A DNA stretch of 34,413 nucleotides from JAHBNG01 sp039028975 (GTDB lineage Bacteria; Chloroflexota; Anaerolineae; Caldilineales; Caldilineaceae), in NCBI GenBank assembly GCA_039028975.1, contig JBCCHB010000168.1:1-34413 (forward strand), in the 5' to 3' direction. Made by a program: the position numbers and the translations under genes. The notes beneath the pieces were generated by a model that had not been told where the DNA came from, searched no databases, and saw only the letters and a list, made by a program, of their open reading frames with translations. Position 1 is the stretch's first letter. Each line of letters opens with the position of its first letter. This document shows positions 24,080 to 34,000 of this stretch, in pieces.

Positions 24080-24865
24080 GTGAACGACACCCTTACCGAA
24101 GAACAATGGCAACAGTACGAAACGCAAGGCTATTTACGATTGGGGAAGATAGTAACGGACGAGGAATTAGCCACTCTGCAACAGCGAATGGATGATATTA
24201 TGATGGGTCGCGCACCATTAGATTATGACCGGATGCTTATGCAGCTGGATCGGGAGCCTGCTACGGGAAAGATGGGACCTCAGACCAAGGGCCACAAGGG
24301 AGCTACTCTGAGCTATCGTAAGATCCAGGATCTGGAAATCGATCCACTCTTTCTGACCTATATGCGAAAGCCGCTCTTTCGCCATATCTGCCAGCGTGTT
24401 TATGGAGCAGATACAGACATTGGCTGTTTTCGGGCCATGTTTATGAACAAACCCGCCAAGGAAGGATCCCATCTACGCTGGCATCAGGATCGCTGGAACT
24501 ATCTGGATCGAGATCCGTTGATTACAATCTGGACTGCTTTAGATCCGGCAACGATTGCCAATGGCTGTGTGCAGATTCTGCCTGGTACCCACCATCAACT
24601 GTACAATCCATCAAGCCATTCGGGGCACTTAGAAGATGAGCAGGCAGAAGCGCTACTGCAAGATCGAGAGGACGAGATTGTATACCTGGAGTTGGAAGCA
24701 GGCGAATGTGCTCTTCTGCACAACCACTTGCCCCACGCTTCCGAAATCAACAAAACCGAGATCCCACGGCGGGCCTTTAGTGCCTGTTATATGGATGCTG
24801 GCACCCAAACAACCAGGGGCGAGAGCTATGCGGTTCTATTTGGAGAAGGAGCATTAACGCTGTAA
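24080..24865 (+). CDS. Phytanoyl-CoA dioxygenase (PhyH) family protein
   Basis: A 2OG-Fe(II) oxygenase of about 261 aa in the PhyH/ectoine-hydroxylase-like family, hydroxylating a small molecule that cannot be predicted here. The iron-binding HxD is H135-Q-D137 (WHQDRWNYL), the distal His H219 (HNHLPHAS), and the 2-oxoglutarate-binding Arg R230 or R231 (IPRRAFSACYM). Start taken at a GTG (24080) because ACGGAGA lies 5 nt upstream; the ATG at 24056 would add eight residues without a binding site. It is transcribed divergently from the subtilase; DUF3592 follows on the same strand after about 180 bp. It is distinct in family from the 2OG enzyme beside the lasso cluster. Confidence 0.9.
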   Translation: MNDTLTEEQWQQYETQGYLRLGKIVTDEELATLQQRMDDIMMGRAPLDYDRMLMQLDREPATGKMGPQTKGHKGATLSYRKIQDLEIDPLFLTYMRKPLFRHICQRVYGADTDIGCFRAMFMNKPAKEGSHLRWHQDRWNYLDRDPLITIWTALDPATIANGCVQILPGTHHQLYNPSSHSGHLEDEQAEALLQDREDEIVYLELEAGECALLHNHLPHASEINKTEIPRRAFSACYMDAGTQTTRGESYAVLFGEGALTL

Positions 24866-25048
24866 ATAAATAATAAAGGTATTCGCCGGACCCTTTGACA
24901 ATGGTGATGCCAACCGGGTCGATTTTGATGTTTTAGCTGAACGTGGTAAAAAAGCTTTCAGCTACTCAGCCATCAGCGTTCAGCCAGAATCTGGCCGGGT
25001 TTCGTGGCTGATTTTTATACACTCCAATACACTAGAACAGAGACCTCA

Positions 25049-25561
25049 ATGAATCGTTTTAAGCGCATGTCCGGAACAACAATTGCTGTGTTTGAGATCG
25101 TAAGGGTGTTTTTGATTGTGGCTGGAGGCTTTATTCTGATGACCAATGGAAGCAGGGCATATGAAGCATATAATAGCCAGTTTTGGCCAACGACAACCGG
25201 TGAAATTAATCTATCAACTGTCGATGCCTATGGTGATATTCTTGGCAATCGCTCCTATCGCAGCAGAGTCAGATACGCTTATACCGTTGGATCATCCACG
25301 AATGATGACGAGCCACTAACGAGCGAACGAATTGGTGTTTATCCGTCACCAAAGTTAGCTAGCCGATCACTTGCGGAAGCGGAACTAGAACTCTACCCGA
25401 AAGGATTGTCCGTTGAGGTTTACTATAACCCTAACCGCCCCGAAAAAAGCCTGCTTAAGCCTGTTTTTTTGCTGAGTTATCTACTTATGCCAGGCTTAGG
25501 TCTAATCTGTTTTGCTGCGGCGTTCACGTTGTGGAGAATACAGAAGTCCGCAAATCGATAA
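25049..25561 (+). CDS. DUF3592 membrane protein
   Basis: About 170 aa with one hydrophobic helix near each end (FEIVRVFLIVAGGFILM and LLSYLLMPGLGLICFAAAF). Between them is an extracytoplasmic segment opening FWPTTTGEI and containing RVRYAYTVG and GLSVEVYYNPNRPEKSLL, the classic DUF3592 pattern. Function of the family is unknown. Start at 25049 (MNRFKRM) gives a short basic N-terminus before the first helix; an in-frame ATG at 25004 is possible. The 5' side (24866-25048) includes an inverted repeat GCTGAACG / CGTTCAGC (about 24936-24985). Confidence 0.82.
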   Translation: MNRFKRMSGTTIAVFEIVRVFLIVAGGFILMTNGSRAYEAYNSQFWPTTTGEINLSTVDAYGDILGNRSYRSRVRYAYTVGSSTNDDEPLTSERIGVYPSPKLASRSLAEAELELYPKGLSVEVYYNPNRPEKSLLKPVFLLSYLLMPGLGLICFAAAFTLWRIQKSANR

Positions 25562-25613
25562 CAACACCAAGTATTTTCTCAATAAATGACGGTAACCCAT
25601 CTGCCCTGAAAAT

Positions 25614-25670
25614 AACAAAGATTTGAAGATTTCACAGATTTTTTATCTTGCAAATCTTCAAATCTTTGTT
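25614..25670. terminator. Bidirectional terminator-like 19-bp inverted repeat
   Basis: Perfect 19-bp arms (25614-25632 and 25652-25670, beginning AACAAAGATTTGAAG) around a 19-nt loop. It lies between the convergent DUF3592 gene and the ABC permease gene, a suitable position for a shared terminator. The arms are AT-rich rather than GC-rich, so a mobile or dispersed repeat is an alternative. Confidence 0.55.
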
Positions 25671-25758
25671 TGATTTTCATTCTCCATGGTGCAGCCTGTT
25701 ACATGGAGACCTTCCGAAAGGCTTAACCCCGACCTGATTGAGAAGACACAGTCAGTGC

Positions 25759-26610
25759 CTAAAACTTAACCCCACCTTGGGTCAAGCCATCGATAAACTG
25801 TCGCTGCAGACTCAAGAAAATGGCCAAAACTGGTGCAATCATCATCACGGCGGCTGCGCTGGTTAGCCCCCAATCTCGGCTAAAGCGCCCAACAAAGGCG
25901 GAATAACTGGTTGTCACAGGGAAAAAGTCGGGATCGGTCACGAAGATGAGAGCCAATTGATACTCACTCCAGGTGCCTAAAGAAGATATTAGCGCAACGG
26001 TCAAGAAGCCAGGCCAAGTGAGCGGCAAAACAACATGTCGCAGAACCTGGAACTCACCTGCACCGTCTAATCGGGCCGCATCCTCAAAATCTGGGTGGAT
26101 CTGGAGCATAAATGCCCGCAGCAAAAATATCGCAAAGGGCGCACCACCTGCCGTATAAATCAAAACCAATCCAAATAGATTATTCAGTAGCCCCAGAGAA
26201 CGCCACAGGATGAAGAGTGGAACGATATATAGCCATATCGGCACAGTTGTTCCTACCAGCATGACGACCATAAAGGCGTTGCTACCGGGTGGTTTAAGTC
26301 GCGCCAGCGCGTAAGCCGCCATACCACACAGCACAATTTGCAAAGAAACGGTCATAACCACCAAAAAGGCGCTATTACGCATGGTCCTAGCAAAGTTGCC
26401 TTCAACCCAGGCTGTAGGGTAGTTCTCAAAGATCCAGGTACTTGGTGGGCCGAGGGGATTCAAGCCAATCTCAGCCGATGATTTTAACGAGTTAAACCCC
26501 AGAATGACAATAGGGAACAGAGCAAACCCAAGCATAAGGAGGACTAAAATATAGTTGGGAACCTTGCTTGCTTCTCGTGTCGGCTTGAAAATGCGCCTAA
26601 GGGAGGTCAT
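25759..26610 (-). CDS. Carbohydrate ABC transporter permease, MalG/UgpE-like
   Basis: A 283-aa inner-membrane permease with six predicted helices. The ATPase-docking EAA loop is DFEDAARLDGAGEFQVLRHV with the conserved G, followed by LPLTWPG (about 180-205). The C-terminus FIDGLTQGGVKF is typical of MalG-type subunits (QRxFVxGLtaGAVKG). It is the last gene of the importer operon and overlaps the MalF-like gene by 4 nt (ATGA), so translation is coupled. It forms a heterodimer with MalF-like; the ATPase must be supplied from elsewhere (an MsmX/UgpC-type shared ATPase is usual). Confidence 0.93.
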   Translation of the reverse strand: MTSLRRIFKPTREASKVPNYILVLLMLGFALFPIVILGFNSLKSSAEIGLNPLGPPSTWIFENYPTAWVEGNFARTMRNSAFLVVMTVSLQIVLCGMAAYALARLKPPGSNAFMVVMLVGTTVPIWLYIVPLFILWRSLGLLNNLFGLVLIYTAGGAPFAIFLLRAFMLQIHPDFEDAARLDGAGEFQVLRHVVLPLTWPGFLTVALISSLGTWSEYQLALIFVTDPDFFPVTTSYSAFVGRFSRDWGLTSAAAVMMIAPVLAIFLSLQRQFIDGLTQGGVKF

Positions 26611-27563
26611 ATCTCAACTCCTCTATTCCGTAGGAAAATAACAATCCCCATGATTAAAGTGGCAAAAAAGCTGATGGTTAAGCCGACAGCTGAAGCATAC
26701 CCTGCCTCAAATCGGTTAAAGGCTTCTTTATAAAGAAACGTGCCTAATACCTCTGATGAACCAGCCGGCCCTCCCTGCGTCATTAACCATACGTAGTCGA
26801 AAACCAACAACGACCAGATAGCCGTCATCATGAGCATGAAGACAAGGGTTGGTAAAATGCCTGGTAAAGTGACATAGCGAAATTCATGCCATCGATTCGC
26901 ACCATCTATCCTAGCTGACTCGTATAGATCTGGCGCGATGCCTTGCATTGCAGTTAGAAACAGAATGACCAGAAATACCCAAAAGTGCCAGTTATCCACA
27001 AATGCAATGGAGAGCAAGGCCGTGTCAGGATTGCCTAAAAAGGCCCGATTGAGTGGCTCAAAAGCTTCGCCCAGCTTGGCTAGCTGTGCCCCAAGCCCAC
27101 GGCGGGGACTCAGGAGATTGGACCAAATTGAAGCGACAACCACACTGGGTAAGACGTAGGGAATGAAGAGCGCGGTGCGGAAAAACATTGCCCCCTTTTT
27201 GATGGGGGCCAGCATACTGGAGACGAGCAAGGCCAATATAAAGGGGATCGTCAGGAAGAAGGCCATCCAAACCAAGTTATTCTGGAACGCTAGCCTGTAA
27301 TTCTTATCTTCAAAAATCAGCTTTCGAAAATTGTCCAAGCCAATGAATTCGGCATCCCCAATGCCCGACCAATCCGTTAAAGAGAAGCCGATAGCTGATA
27401 TGGAGGGGCCAATTACAACCATGATGTAGAGAACGCTGATGGGGGCGATAAACAGCCAAGGCATTATGTTATTGCGAAAGAACGGTCGTTTATGCCAGCG
27501 TACTGAGGATCCTGATCGACCAAGGTCTCCAGGTATGTTTTCTAATGTTGCGTTTTGAGCCAT
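26607..27563 (-). CDS. Carbohydrate ABC transporter permease, MalF/UgpA-like
   Basis: A 318-aa permease. The N-terminus is cytoplasmic and basic (SVRWHKRPFFRNN), then the first helix WLFIAPISVLYIMVVIGPSI and five more. The EAA loop is DLYESARIDGANRWHEFRYV, then TLPGILPTLVF. Its stop overlaps the start of the MalG-like gene. It lies 176 bp downstream of the solute-binding protein gene, with a hairpin between them (27670-27705). Confidence 0.93.
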   Translation of the reverse strand: MAQNATLENIPGDLGRSGSSVRWHKRPFFRNNIMPWLFIAPISVLYIMVVIGPSISAIGFSLTDWSGIGDAEFIGLDNFRKLIFEDKNYRLAFQNNLVWMAFFLTIPFILALLVSSMLAPIKKGAMFFRTALFIPYVLPSVVVASIWSNLLSPRRGLGAQLAKLGEAFEPLNRAFLGNPDTALLSIAFVDNWHFWVFLVILFLTAMQGIAPDLYESARIDGANRWHEFRYVTLPGILPTLVFMLMMTAIWSLLVFDYVWLMTQGGPAGSSEVLGTFLYKEAFNRFEAGYASAVGLTISFFATLIMGIVIFLRNRGVEI

Positions 27564-27669
27564 AAGGATTTAGTCTTCGAGTAAAGAGAGACTATGAGGT
27601 AAGAGAGCAATCAAATTTCGTAGCCGTTAATCGATTCAGCACATCATCGATTTAGCACTTCAGCTTATC

Positions 27670-27705
27670 AGCCGTTCAGCACTTTGGCAGAAATGCTGAA
27701 CGGCT
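27670..27705 (-). terminator. Attenuating hairpin between solute-binding protein and permease genes
   Basis: AGCCGTTCAGCA (27670-27681) / TGCTGAACGGCT (27694-27705), perfect 12-bp stem with a 12-nt loop and no T-run. Such hairpins commonly lower permease expression relative to the binding protein by protecting the upstream mRNA. GACTACC/CTGAC-type short repeats flank it (27705-27745). Confidence 0.55.
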
Positions 27706-27739
27706 GACTACCTGACAAGCTGACTAGCCGACCGACTGA

Positions 27740-29101
27740 CTACCTATCTGGAATTGGTGGGATTTCGCCAGCATCAAACTCTTCCTGGAACAGAGTATCT
27801 AAACCTTGCAGGTACTCTTCTGACGTCATATCGCCAGCCCAGACCTTTTCGATCTCTTCGTAGATGTAAACATCGGACTTGGGTGGCCAGAAGGTCCAAG
27901 TGGTGTAGCCGTAATCACCATCAGCCACAGCTTGTCCCAATGTTTCAAACAATCTGGCAACGCGCTCATCTTTACCCGTGATAGTACCCTCGGGAATCAC
28001 AACCGGGGCGGGCTGTTTACCACAATCCACAAAAGCCTGTGCCTGAACTGCTGGTGAGAAGGCGTAGGCCAGGTATGCAGCAGCCTCTTCCGGATGTTCT
28101 GTGTTGCCATTAATAGAACTGGTGTTACCCATGCCTACGCTATAGACGGCGTCACCTTCTGTGGTTGGCATGGGGAACCAGTCCCAATCATTGCCGCCGG
28201 TTTCCTCGACGAAGAAGTCTTCATGAAGCGCGCGAACGGCCCAGCTACCTTCAATGTTCATAACCGCTTCACCGGTCGCCAAAGCGGTTCTTCTGTCATC
28301 ACCTGAGGTTGTGTAGTAAAATTCTAGGCCACCCATCCACCAGCCATTTTGTTGGGCTTCATTCAGTAAATCTATGGCCGTTACAAAGTCAGGATCAGTC
28401 CACGGAATTTGGTCGGTTAAGGCTTGATGAACTTTATCAGGACCAGCGACATGGTTAAAGTATTCACCAACAAACCACTCATTGGACGGACGCCAATCTG
28501 CGTTAGCATGAGAGAAGGGAATAAAGCCAGCATCATTCGCTACCGCTGCCAGCGCGTGGAGCTCTGCCATGGTAGTTGGTATATCCCAGCCCTGTTCTTC
28601 AAAGACGGTCTTGTTGTAATAAACAACCAGGGTTTCCATTTCATCGGGCAGACTATAGAGTTCACCATCAACTCGACCAAGATCTAAGGCAAATGAAGCA
28701 AAGGTCTCTCCCCAGTTGTGTAGATCGCTTGCCCCTTCCAGAGACAACAATTGACCAGCCTGAACCAGCTCAAACACAAACGAGGGGCCGGGTGTCGTGA
28801 CGACGTCTGGACCTTCACCGCCGGCAATCGCGGGTCGGGCGGTTCCCCAAACATCTTCCATCTTTACAGTCTCAACAAAGATGTTATCGCTTTGGGCATT
28901 AAACCCGCCGATTATGGTCTCCTCAATACAGGCAGCAAAATCACTTTGACCTATCCACACTTCAATTGTGACCTTGCCATCCGCAGCCCCACTTTCTTGG
29001 GACTCGGCAGCCGAATCTGTCGGCGCGGCGGCGGGACATCCAGCCAACACCAACATACAGATCATGATTAGCAAAAACAACATACGAGTGGGAATTCTCA
29101 T
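27740..29101 (-). CDS. ABC sugar-type solute-binding lipoprotein
   Basis: A 453-aa extracytoplasmic binding protein (family 1, MalE/UgpB type) that delivers a sugar or glycoside to the permeases. Start at 29101 is fixed by AGGAG 7 nt upstream; the longer frame to 29155 is not needed. A signal peptide ends in the lipobox LAGC with lipidated C22. A Ser/Ala/Glu-rich linker and then the binding-protein fold follow (VTIEVWIGQSDF; GEGPDVVTTPGPSFVFELV; GEAVMNIEGSWAVRAL; YSVGMGNTSSINGNTEHPE). Cargo cannot be predicted. It is the first gene of the importer operon; upstream lie a family A repeat and a LacI-like palindrome. Confidence 0.93.
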   Translation of the reverse strand: MRIPTRMLFLLIMICMLVLAGCPAAAPTDSAAESQESGAADGKVTIEVWIGQSDFAACIEETIIGGFNAQSDNIFVETVKMEDVWGTARPAIAGGEGPDVVTTPGPSFVFELVQAGQLLSLEGASDLHNWGETFASFALDLGRVDGELYSLPDEMETLVVYYNKTVFEEQGWDIPTTMAELHALAAVANDAGFIPFSHANADWRPSNEWFVGEYFNHVAGPDKVHQALTDQIPWTDPDFVTAIDLLNEAQQNGWWMGGLEFYYTTSGDDRRTALATGEAVMNIEGSWAVRALHEDFFVEETGGNDWDWFPMPTTEGDAVYSVGMGNTSSINGNTEHPEEAAAYLAYAFSPAVQAQAFVDCGKQPAPVVIPEGTITGKDERVARLFETLGQAVADGDYGYTTWTFWPPKSDVYIYEEIEKVWAGDMTSEEYLQGLDTLFQEEFDAGEIPPIPDR

Positions 29102-29230
29102 TTCGGTTCTCCTGGGAAATAGTGTAGAGCAATGCATCTGGATTGCGCTGGGCATAATGACGCATTAAGCCCACAGATCGATTAGATAAATGGGGGAGAA
29201 AAGAGCTATTCAAATACTGGCTAAGTAAAT

Positions 29231-29316
29231 TATACTCAGCTCCGTTTGAAAACCGGAGTTTGATCTCTCCTGTAGACGCTGTGGAAAACGCCGACTTTCA
29301 AAGCGACTGCAGTATA
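29231..29316. repeat. Repeat family A, copy 2
   Basis: An 86-bp element, TATACTCAGCTCCGTTTG at the left and GCAGTATA at the right. It lies between the SBP gene and the putative LacI operator, so it sits in the 5' leader or promoter region of the importer operon. Confidence 0.75.
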
Positions 29317-29340
29317 GTAGAGTGCAATCTATCATTCGGC

Positions 29341-29365
29341 TAACGAAACGATAACGTTTTCGTTA
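29341..29365. promoter_or_regulatory. LacI-family-like operator upstream of the sugar importer
   Basis: TAACGAAA (29341-29348) / TTTCGTTA (29358-29365) around a 9-nt centre. A second reading, ACGATAACGTTTTCGT (29348-29363), is a near-palindrome centred on CpG, like LacI/GalR operators. About 240 bp upstream of the SBP start. No regulator gene is nearby and the promoter elements were not identified. Confidence 0.4.
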
Positions 29366-29687
29366 TTCTACTGAATATGAGCACTCTGCAAAATTCTGAT
29401 AGTGCAATGGGAAGCTTCTGCCGATAATCAAATTGTATACTGGAGATATTAAGTATGTCAAACAAAGTTAGGGCTGTTTCAAATTGTAAACATCTCTGCA
29501 AAATGCAATACATGTTGTGAGTTGTAAGGCGCGGTTATCAACAAAGCACTCGAAAACAACGGAGATCGACCACCATAATTCGCTTTCCAGCCAGCTTCTT
29601 AGCGTTTTACTAGGGGGCATCTAAGCTGCGGGGCAAAGAAAGAGAATGCGATGCACGGGTGAAAAAGCACATAGCATATCCAACAGT
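29366..29687. other. Intergenic, no supported gene
   Basis: A 21-codon plus-strand frame (29455-29520, MSNKVRAVSNCKHLCKMQ) has GGAG upstream but resembles nothing I know. The remainder shows no coding signal. Confidence 0.35.
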
Positions 29688-29772
29688 TATACTCAGCTCC
29701 GTTTGAAAACACGAGTTTGGTCACTCTGGTAGAGCATTGGAAAACTCCTGTTTTCAAAACGACCGCAGTATA
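29688..29772. repeat. Repeat family A, copy 3
   Basis: An 85-bp element. Its left end TATACTCAGCTCCGTTTG is the same as in the copy at 29231, and its right end matches the fragment at 7671-7706. It is separated by only 10 bp from family B copy 2. Confidence 0.78.
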
Positions 29773-29782
29773 GCTCAACCGT

Positions 29783-29925
29783 GCGTTGCATTCGGCTCAC
29801 AACCCGCATGCAACGCTCCCAGTTGGTGATTTCGGATGCAATAAGTGGGTTGAGCTGGGTGCAATGCATTCTCGCCTACAAACTAATATGCTCCCCAGCG
29901 GAACATGTCTAAGGGTTTCACCACC
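29783..29925. repeat. Dispersed repeat family B, copy 2
   Basis: Contains GCGTTGCAT (29783-29791) / ATGCAACGC (29808-29816), then CAGTTGG and GCATTCTCGC in the same order as the copy at 7118-7255. Confidence 0.6.
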
Positions 29926-30052
29926 TTAGGTATGATATAATTGGGATTCTGATGACGGAACTCTGCAGCTCAAGAGCGATGAAGAATCTAACTTTGCTCT
30001 GCTGACCATTTGAATTATTCCCAACTTTACCCGTATCCCCAACCCGAAATCT

Positions 30053-30814
30053 ATGATCACCTTTGCCGCCTTTTACATCGAATTAACCCAACAGACTATG
30101 GCTGGCGTTCATCAGCACACGCCTACCGTCACCGTCACTAAACCATATTGGTTTATGGCGACCATGTTCGCATCGGCTACCTTTCATCATTCAAATTGCC
30201 GACGGGTGGTGTTAACCGATCAACAGACCCTATTCCCTGCTGCCCTCGACTGCGAACCCATCCGTTTTGATCTCGATCCAAGCCGTCCAATGCTGGCGCG
30301 CTCCACAGCATGGCGAGAATTCATCGGTCAGGCTGATTCTCACATTGTCTTTCTTGACTCTGATATGCTGATCAACGCCAGTTTGGACCATCTCTTTACT
30401 CAATCTTTCGATGTGGCCCTTACGTATCGAGATGACGCCAAATGGCCTATCAACGCAGGCATCAACTTTGTCCACGGCAATCGATTAGCGGGTGGTCGAG
30501 CCTTCCACACCCTCTGGTTGGATCACTTTCAGCAAGCCCATGATCAGGCTACAATTTGGGGAGGGGATCAGGATGCCCTACGAGATCTGCTCAATGAGGC
30601 CGATTTCAGCCGTCACCATGATTTCATCCACACTCAACATGGCTTTGACATTTTACTGTTGCCATGCGCCGACTACAATTTTTCCACTGCTGATCAACAC
30701 GGTATGACGGGCCATTATCCCCAGACCAAAGTCCTTCACTTTAAGGGCCGCCGAAAGCCAAATATGATTCCATATTGGGAGAGGTATTTGGAAGATGAAG
30801 GGGAGAAGGGGTGA
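30053..30814 (+). CDS. Putative glycosyltransferase (GT-A fold, DxD motif)
   Basis: A 253-aa soluble protein. HIVFLDSDMLINASLDHLF (about 97-115) holds the metal- and sugar-nucleotide-binding D102-S-D104 triad after a hydrophobic strand, as in GT8/GT77-like enzymes. ADYNFSTADQHG and KVLHFKGRRKP near the C-terminus match the His-containing closing motif of those folds. The acceptor and donor are unknown. The ribosome binding site is weak. It is followed by a tandem-repeat array and the 1091-aa gene on the same strand, 194 bp apart. Confidence 0.72.
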   Translation: MITFAAFYIELTQQTMAGVHQHTPTVTVTKPYWFMATMFASATFHHSNCRRVVLTDQQTLFPAALDCEPIRFDLDPSRPMLARSTAWREFIGQADSHIVFLDSDMLINASLDHLFTQSFDVALTYRDDAKWPINAGINFVHGNRLAGGRAFHTLWLDHFQQAHDQATIWGGDQDALRDLLNEADFSRHHDFIHTQHGFDILLLPCADYNFSTADQHGMTGHYPQTKVLHFKGRRKPNMIPYWERYLEDEGEKG

Positions 30815-30860
30815 AAGGGTGATGGAGATGAGTGTGTCAATTCTATTCAGGACGACACAA

Positions 30861-30993
30861 TTACCGACTACTGATTACCGACTACTGATTACCGACTACT
30901 GATTACCGACTACTGATTACCGACTACTGATTACCGACTACTGATTACCGACTACTGATTACCGACTACTGATTACCGATTACCGATTACCGA
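30861..30993. repeat. 14-bp tandem array (eight copies plus heptamers) before the YetA-like gene
   Basis: Eight perfect copies of TTACCGACTACTGA (30861-30972) followed by three TTACCGA heptamers (30973-30993). It ends 15 bp before the ATG of the 1091-aa gene. The unit is built from two related heptamers (TTACCGA, CTACTGA), resembling the heptanucleotide STRR repeats described in cyanobacteria. Confidence 0.9.
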
Positions 30994-31008
30994 CCACCTG
31001 ACCAACCC

Positions 31009-34000
31009 ATGCAAACTTTACCTCATATTGATATTGTTGAACCGGAACGAATTGATGCGATTCTCGCTGATCCAGCTAACTTTGCTTGGCGCGCGGTGGA
31101 TAGTGAGACGTTGGATACATGGACGCCGGATTTGGGGTTGACGAATTATCCAAACCCTAGCATCGTACGGCGGGGGGCTGTCGCAACATCCGGTATGGCG
31201 TCTACGTTGCGCCATCGATTTTGGCAGACGGTTGAAGGTCAGGCTGATCATACAGGCATCCGTTACATTGGCATTGTCATCTATGATAAGGTGGGTCAGC
31301 CGTCGCCCATGGATTTGCGCCTGGCAGCGGATGAGATCGGTCGAATCGAACCAACTCGCCAAGACAATCGCCGCCATCTGCTTATACTCGAACAGCCGGT
31401 AAAGTTTGTTGGGGAGATGGAGATCTTCCAGCTGACTGCACCCGGTTCTGGGGAGTATCGCATTGAGCACTTTGTCTTGCTCAAGGAACGCCCTGAACCT
31501 AGCCACTTCACGCCTGAAATTCGACACCTGAATGCAGTGGCTACACCTATTTCTGGAACTCATTGGCAGGCCGCTCTTCACTTCATTACGACTGAACCAG
31601 CAACCTGTAAGGTAGAGGCCATGGCTGCCAACCATGCGCCTACCCACTTCAAAACAGAAGAACCTCGCACTCTCCATACCATTGACGTACCTGGTTTAGC
31701 GCCCAACTGTACCTATAACGTAACCGTGACCGCAGTAGGAAAGGACGGAGGAAGCGCGAGCGCTTCCTGCCAGATAATGACACAGTCCACTATGCTGTTG
31801 GGTAGAGAAAAAGTTACCATACCCGTCGAGATTTTTCCCATGGCTCGTCAAGACTTGAGTGGCTATCCGCTTACTTTTGGTATACCGCTTCCCCAAGGCT
31901 TGTTATTTGATCCAAAGCATGGGCGCATACAGATGCAGGATGGCAAACTGCTACCCAATGGGCAAGCATCAGCTCAAATTACCGTTCATGCTCGCTGGCC
32001 AGACCAATCTGCACGCTGGGCTTTGGTCGATACTCTGTTGCCACGCCGGTTATCACAGGAAGGTACGGAGGGTAAACCCCTCCAAGCCGAGATTATCTTA
32101 TCAGATGGAGCTACTGATGGAGCTACTGGCACGAAGCAAACCCAACTGCGCACCCTCGTAGAGGATGAGCGAGTTATAATTACCAGTAGGTATCTACGGT
32201 TCACTCTCCGAAAGGGCGCGGTAGCAACAGCCTTTCAACTCCAAAACCGAACTTCAAATGGCGATTGGCGAACATTGATACCTTCCGAATCGGGCCAGGG
32301 AATCAGCTTTACTGCCGTCTTGGGCAACGGGTATTCCCTGACAACTGAATCCGTTTCAGATATCCATGTAGAGCAGAACGGCGCAACGCGGGTACTTATT
32401 CGGTGTACCGTTGATCATTGCGATGCAGATCATGTCCCCCATCTCCGTAGCACCCTACGCTTTACCATCTATGCTGAACAATCCTTTATCAGAATCAACC
32501 ATAGATTGACTGTTATCTCACCTCTGCTGGCACCCACTGCAGCCGGTGGAGCACCCAATTACGCTGCTGTGGATCCGGCAATCCATAGTGCCGTTGGTGG
32601 CCATGATGGAGAGACATCTACCCTCCTCAAAGTCCAATCATTTAATATCCACTGGCCTTGGGCGGCAACGGGTGTACAGGCGCTAGAGAAAAAATGGCCG
32701 ATTCGTCAACAGGCGTGGCGGCTGGTTCACGAACATGATCTGGGCTACAAGATTGAAAGTGGAAACCAAACTGAGACAAGCGAGGGGCGTTGTCAAGGGC
32801 ATCTTACTGTTAAAGGGGAGCAGAGCTTGCTTACAGTGGGAATACGCAACTTTTGGCAAACCTATCCAAAGGGCCTAACGGTTGCACCTGACAGGGTAAC
32901 GATTGAACTTTTTCCTCAGCTATCGGGGGAACCATTGCCAGGGGATGAAGAGGCTTGGCATCGGCTCTACTTCTGGTTGCAGGATGGGGTATATCTGCTC
33001 AAGGCAGGTATGGCGTTAAGTAGCGAACTGCTGATCGGCTTTCCCTCGGTGATGGGTTTGGGAACCAAGAATGATTTCTCTTTAGAGCCGCCTGAAGAAA
33101 TGGGCGCGTTTGCTTGGCTGGAGAATCCGCCCTTGGTACGCCCAACAATGAGCTATTTAACCTCTACTCAAGCCCTCAATCCAATTGCGGCTAAGGCCGA
33201 TTCTCTGCTACCTAGCTACGAAACCCTTGTTGACCAAGCGCTCGAATCTTTCTACCAAGATCAGAGCCAGTTTCGTGCCTATGGTCAGGTTAACTATGGC
33301 GATTGGTATGGTGAGAGTGGCTGGTCTTGGGGGAACAACGAGTACGATCCGGCGTATTGTGCCTATATCGAGTTTTTGCGAGGCGGCGATCCGCGCTGGG
33401 CCGAATGGGGGGCTATAGCTACCCGCCATCTAGTCGATGTAGATACGCTGAATCATTCGGCTCGCTCTAGTGAGATTGGTGGCCAAGCTATGCACATGCC
33501 AGGGCATTTAGGTGGGTATCTGCCGCCCCTCTTTCGCAGCAAGATGAGCGGCACCAAGTCCATTCCTTCCCATGTTTGGGTGGAGGGGCCACTGTTGCAC
33601 TGGCTACTTACAGGTGATACCAGCGTGTTAGAGAGTATTCTGTTGACTAAGGCATGGCTTCTTCAAGATCACTGGTTCGACAACTACGACTTTAGTAACT
33701 GTCGAGAGGCTGGCTGGCACATGATCCATCTCTGCATGGTAGCCAGTATAACCAATGATCCTAGCTGCCTCAACGGAGCGGCTATCATTGTCGAACGTGT
33801 GTTAGAGAAAGAAGAACCAGACGGCGGCTGGGTTCACATGCTTACTGAGTCCCACTGTGGCTGCGGATACCCTCGCTGCCGAGGCGAAGCCGGCTTTATG
33901 GTCGGCGTGCTGCTCTCTGGCCTCAAACGCTATCACAATCTAACCCAGGATGAGCGGGTCGCCAAAGCCATTATTGGTGGTGCGCACTGGCTTATCCACC

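Noticed and set aside
30861..30993. Tandem array considered as CRISPR
   Set aside because: The 14-bp units are directly adjacent with no spacers, and no cas genes are present.
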